DNA from: Ixodes scapularis
Taxonomy: Eukaryota > Arthropoda > Arachnida > Ixodida > Ixodidae
Direction of reading: 5' to 3'
Length of the DNA: 64,000 bases
Assembly (NCBI RefSeq): GCF_016920785.2
Contig: NW_024609846.1
Coordinates: 83,213,816 to 83,277,815 of the forward strand
The notes beneath the pieces were generated by a model. It ran no database searches. It saw nothing but the letters and a program-made list of their open reading frames with translations, and was not told the origin of the DNA. Position numbers and translations under genes: made by a program. Of this stretch, positions 61,778 to 64,000 are shown piece after piece (the first letter of the stretch is position 1; every line of letters begins with the position of its first letter).

Positions 61778-62668
61778 GTGATGCTTCGTGTCAGTTGATA
61801 AATTTCTACGTTTCTTAACGTTCTTTCACACGACGCATCTTTTCAACAAGCAGCGGTTTAGAGAAACCGGGACTTTCTTGAAATCGACGAACTTCGCTGA
61901 ACTCGGCTTTACTCGGTTTACTAGACCTGTCAAACTGAGGACAGAACGCAAACGTCAGGCGGATGATCTCAAAGTGTTTCGGAACATTTTTGCACATATA
62001 AAATATCAGTTATATCGTCATTATGTTTATATGCGGTGCATGCGCTCGTCACGACTGAAGGAATTTGCACCGCGCCACCAACTGCACCAACTCGTACTGG
62101 CCGTATACGCACCGCTCCTCTGCCTGTCGTTTGCCGCCATGTTTGTTTTCTCTTTTCGGTTTTGGCCACTTAGGCTTTTGGATCAGATACGGTATCGGCC
62201 AAACATCAGGCGCCTCCAAAAGTTTTCTCCGCCTCGAAGGTCAGACGTCACAGCAATGTCGAGCGGCCATTGGCAGCGTTCGTGTTTCTCGTTCGAGTGA
62301 TTGACAGGCCTCGGAGAGGTTTCAGCAAAATCTCGCTCCAGAGGCGAGTAACGCGAGCAACCTCGTTCGGAAATGCGCCGCTTTTTTGGTCGCGCGTTCA
62401 CACGAAGCATCTGTTTCCCGAAACCCAGTTTCGCGACAAAAGATTCGCCAACAAGATGCATCGTGCGAATAGACCTTTAAATAAATAGTGAGTTACGAAG
62501 CGTAGTAAGGAGCCGCACACTCTCAACAAGATCTAAACGTATTAGACATCAGAATTCACCCTTCCCCCCCCCCCTTCCCTTCCCCCCCCCCCCCTTTCAA
62601 GAAGAAAAAGAAAATTCTTTCTTAATTGTCTGGCGAGAACATTTGCTAAGGCTACACTTTGCTCTATT
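61778..62668. other. Intron, nothing recognised
   Basis: Mixed sequence; C-rich runs at 62565-62598. I looked for the final M13 exon (an F-C...C-x-x-W ending) and did not find it. Confidence 0.4.
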
Positions 62669-62677
62669 GGGTGGAAC

Positions 62678-63379
62678 CACTGATCTCTATGACAATTGCT
62701 GGATTGCGTTTGCCCGCTCCGCGAATGCGGTCACTAGCGCTCATCTTTTTGGTAGAGTTATATCACCTCTAGCCAAGGTACAGCTGCTGCAGCCACTATC
62801 ATCCATCCATGGCAGACAGCGTTGTAGCAGTTGTGGTGGCAAGCTGCCATCAAAATAGCGTGGGTGATATTTCGTGATTGATTGAAATTGTTTGACGAAA
62901 CATATTTTTGAAACCCGGCGTGAACGGTAGCACGATCTTTGAGGACCCGGTGAAAGTTTTACGAAATCGCGGCACCGGGGAAAAGCAGCACAGCACGCAT
63001 TGAAAGTCGCATCAAAAGAAGCATCGAAAGCAGACGCCGGTAAGGAGTCTGCTTTCGATGCGAGCTGCGCTGCTTTCCCCCGGTGCTGCGCTTTCGTAGA
63101 ACTTCGCCGGGTCCTCAAAGATGAGGCTACCGTTCACGCCGGGTTTAAAATCTGCTTCGTCGAACAACTTCAATCAAGCACGAAATATCACCCACGGTAC
63201 AGTGTACTAGATCTACGGCTATTTTATGGCAGCGCCTGCCGCCATTGCGCTGTCAGCCATATTACTATGATGGCTAGAGATAATATAACTCTACCAAAAA
63301 GATGGCCGACCGTGGCTGCATTCCCGTCCAGAGGCGGAGCTGGTCAAACGCGATCCAGCAAATAGTCATAGAGATCAGT
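62678..63379. mobile_element. 702-bp foldback element with 9-bp target duplication
   Basis: CACTGATCTCTATGAC and GTCATAGAGATCAGTG are exact inverse ends, flanked by identical GGGTGGAAC at 62669-62677 and 63380-63388. Arms of ~340 bp share CTTTTTGGTAGAGTTATAT, GGGTGATATTTCGTG, CCGGCGTGAACGGTAGC and GACTCC / GGAGTC near the centre at about 63045. A 9-bp duplication with long arms is typical of Mutator-like foldback elements. Confidence 0.87.
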
Positions 63380-63388
63380 GGGTGGAAC

Positions 63389-64000
63389 ATGCTTTCAAAC
63401 TGAGAATGGCGTACAAAAGACGACCACGAAGGAAAGAACACATCGCAACGTGTAGGTGCTTATTTCTTTCGTGGCCGTTTTGTGGGCTTGACCTGTTTTC
63501 ACAGATGGAGGACACGCATGTCACAAGAAAATATATATTAGCGCTTTATTTACGCCCCCCCCCCCCCCCCCCCCCCCCGAGTCACATTTCACCGATTCCA
63601 AAACAATTGCTCATAACTCAGAATGCGTCTCGCGACGCAAGTGTTTTGATAGAACGGTAAAGAAGTACATTTTGTGACATACGTGCCTCCTCCAAACGCA
63701 AAAGAAGATTTTTGGGAGTTCTATGTCGCATCAAGTGCTGATCTTCCTTTAATTAGCGCGGAAATTGAGAAGGGCGATGGGTGTCGAGCTCCAACAGCTT
63801 AGCGGTCTCAACAGCTGGATGGACGCCAAATGACCACTGGACGCTCATTGGCTCACCATACAGCTCGACCTTATCATTTACTAAACTTCTTGTTTTTTTT
63901 TTTTTTTTGTTTTTTTTTAAAGGATTTTTTGCGCATGCGTCCTCTTCCCCGACTCTTGTTTCCCGCTGTCGCCATTTTTGGAAAGCACCTTCGCGCACGA
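63389..64000. other. Intron, homopolymer tracts only
   Basis: C24 at 63555-63578 and long T runs near 63890-63920. No gene seen; overlapping open frames have no family features. Confidence 0.4.

Noticed and set aside
59775..59972. Frame starting after an AG, a possible M13 exon between exons m and n
   Set aside because: Exons m and n join directly to FFLAFATMFC, which is the family arrangement. This frame lies inside a TIR element.
61206..61622. 138-codon frame on the minus strand
   Set aside because: No recognised family, and it overlaps the right end of a TIR element and the antisense of intron sequence.

Overview
The window looks like a piece of a large, repeat-choked arthropod genome, most likely an ixodid tick. 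The reasons are one gene with many short spliced exons of the neprilysin (M13) family, which is strongly expanded in ticks; seven exact copies of the arthropod telomere unit TTAGG; tRNA-derived SINEs; and dozens of nested foldback/MITE elements. Nothing bacterial is present (no operons, no CRISPR).

One host gene runs the length of the window on the + strand. I can join 14 exons from 1182 to 61777 (1182-1324, 6673-6872, 10067-10225, 11897-11974, 19309-19436, 25055-25337, 33024-33122, 38363-38469, 45118-45176, 46773-46877, 48023-48141, 49312-49377, 55267-55377, 61701-61777). All have AG/GT borders and compatible phases and give 577 complete codons of an M13 ectodomain. The exons for the cytosolic tail and membrane anchor lie upstream of the window, and the last exon or exons lie downstream. 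The HExxH zinc motif reads IERYH, the substrate-binding NAxY reads SVYF and the C-terminal active-site His reads Phe, while the ENxxD glutamate and aspartate remain. The product is probably a catalytically dead or altered neprilysin-like ectoprotein.

The introns are almost entirely mobile DNA. 1-6.2 kb: a dispersed repeat, two MITEs, a 0.7 kb foldback and an element carrying a GGTCACGTGACC array. 6.9-9.3 kb: a 2.4 kb element with a 10-bp target duplication, inserted 13 bp past an exon. 10.3-10.9 kb: a foldback with a SINE inside. 13.45-18.92 kb: a Sola-like DNA transposon with ~890-bp inverted repeats, a 4-bp target duplication and a frameshifted transposase. 20-25 kb: a CA/CG tract, a MITE, a THAP-domain relic in inverted duplication, and a 1.9 kb element. 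25.4-31.2 kb: inverted repeats, TTAGG repeats, GTGAGGG minisatellites and a second CACGTG element. 36.8-38.3 kb: a THAP relic and an interrupted second copy of the repeat at 1-500. 39.37-44.50 kb: a 31-unit, ~165-bp satellite whose unit is itself a MITE. 45.6-46.4 kb: a hAT transposase relic. 50-56 kb: dispersed repeats, a ~55-bp minisatellite split by a foldback, and MITEs. 56.4-60.2 kb: nested hAT-type elements. 61-63.4 kb: a TIR element and a 702-bp foldback with a perfect 9-bp target duplication.

All calls were made by reading the sequence. No alignment or database search was run.
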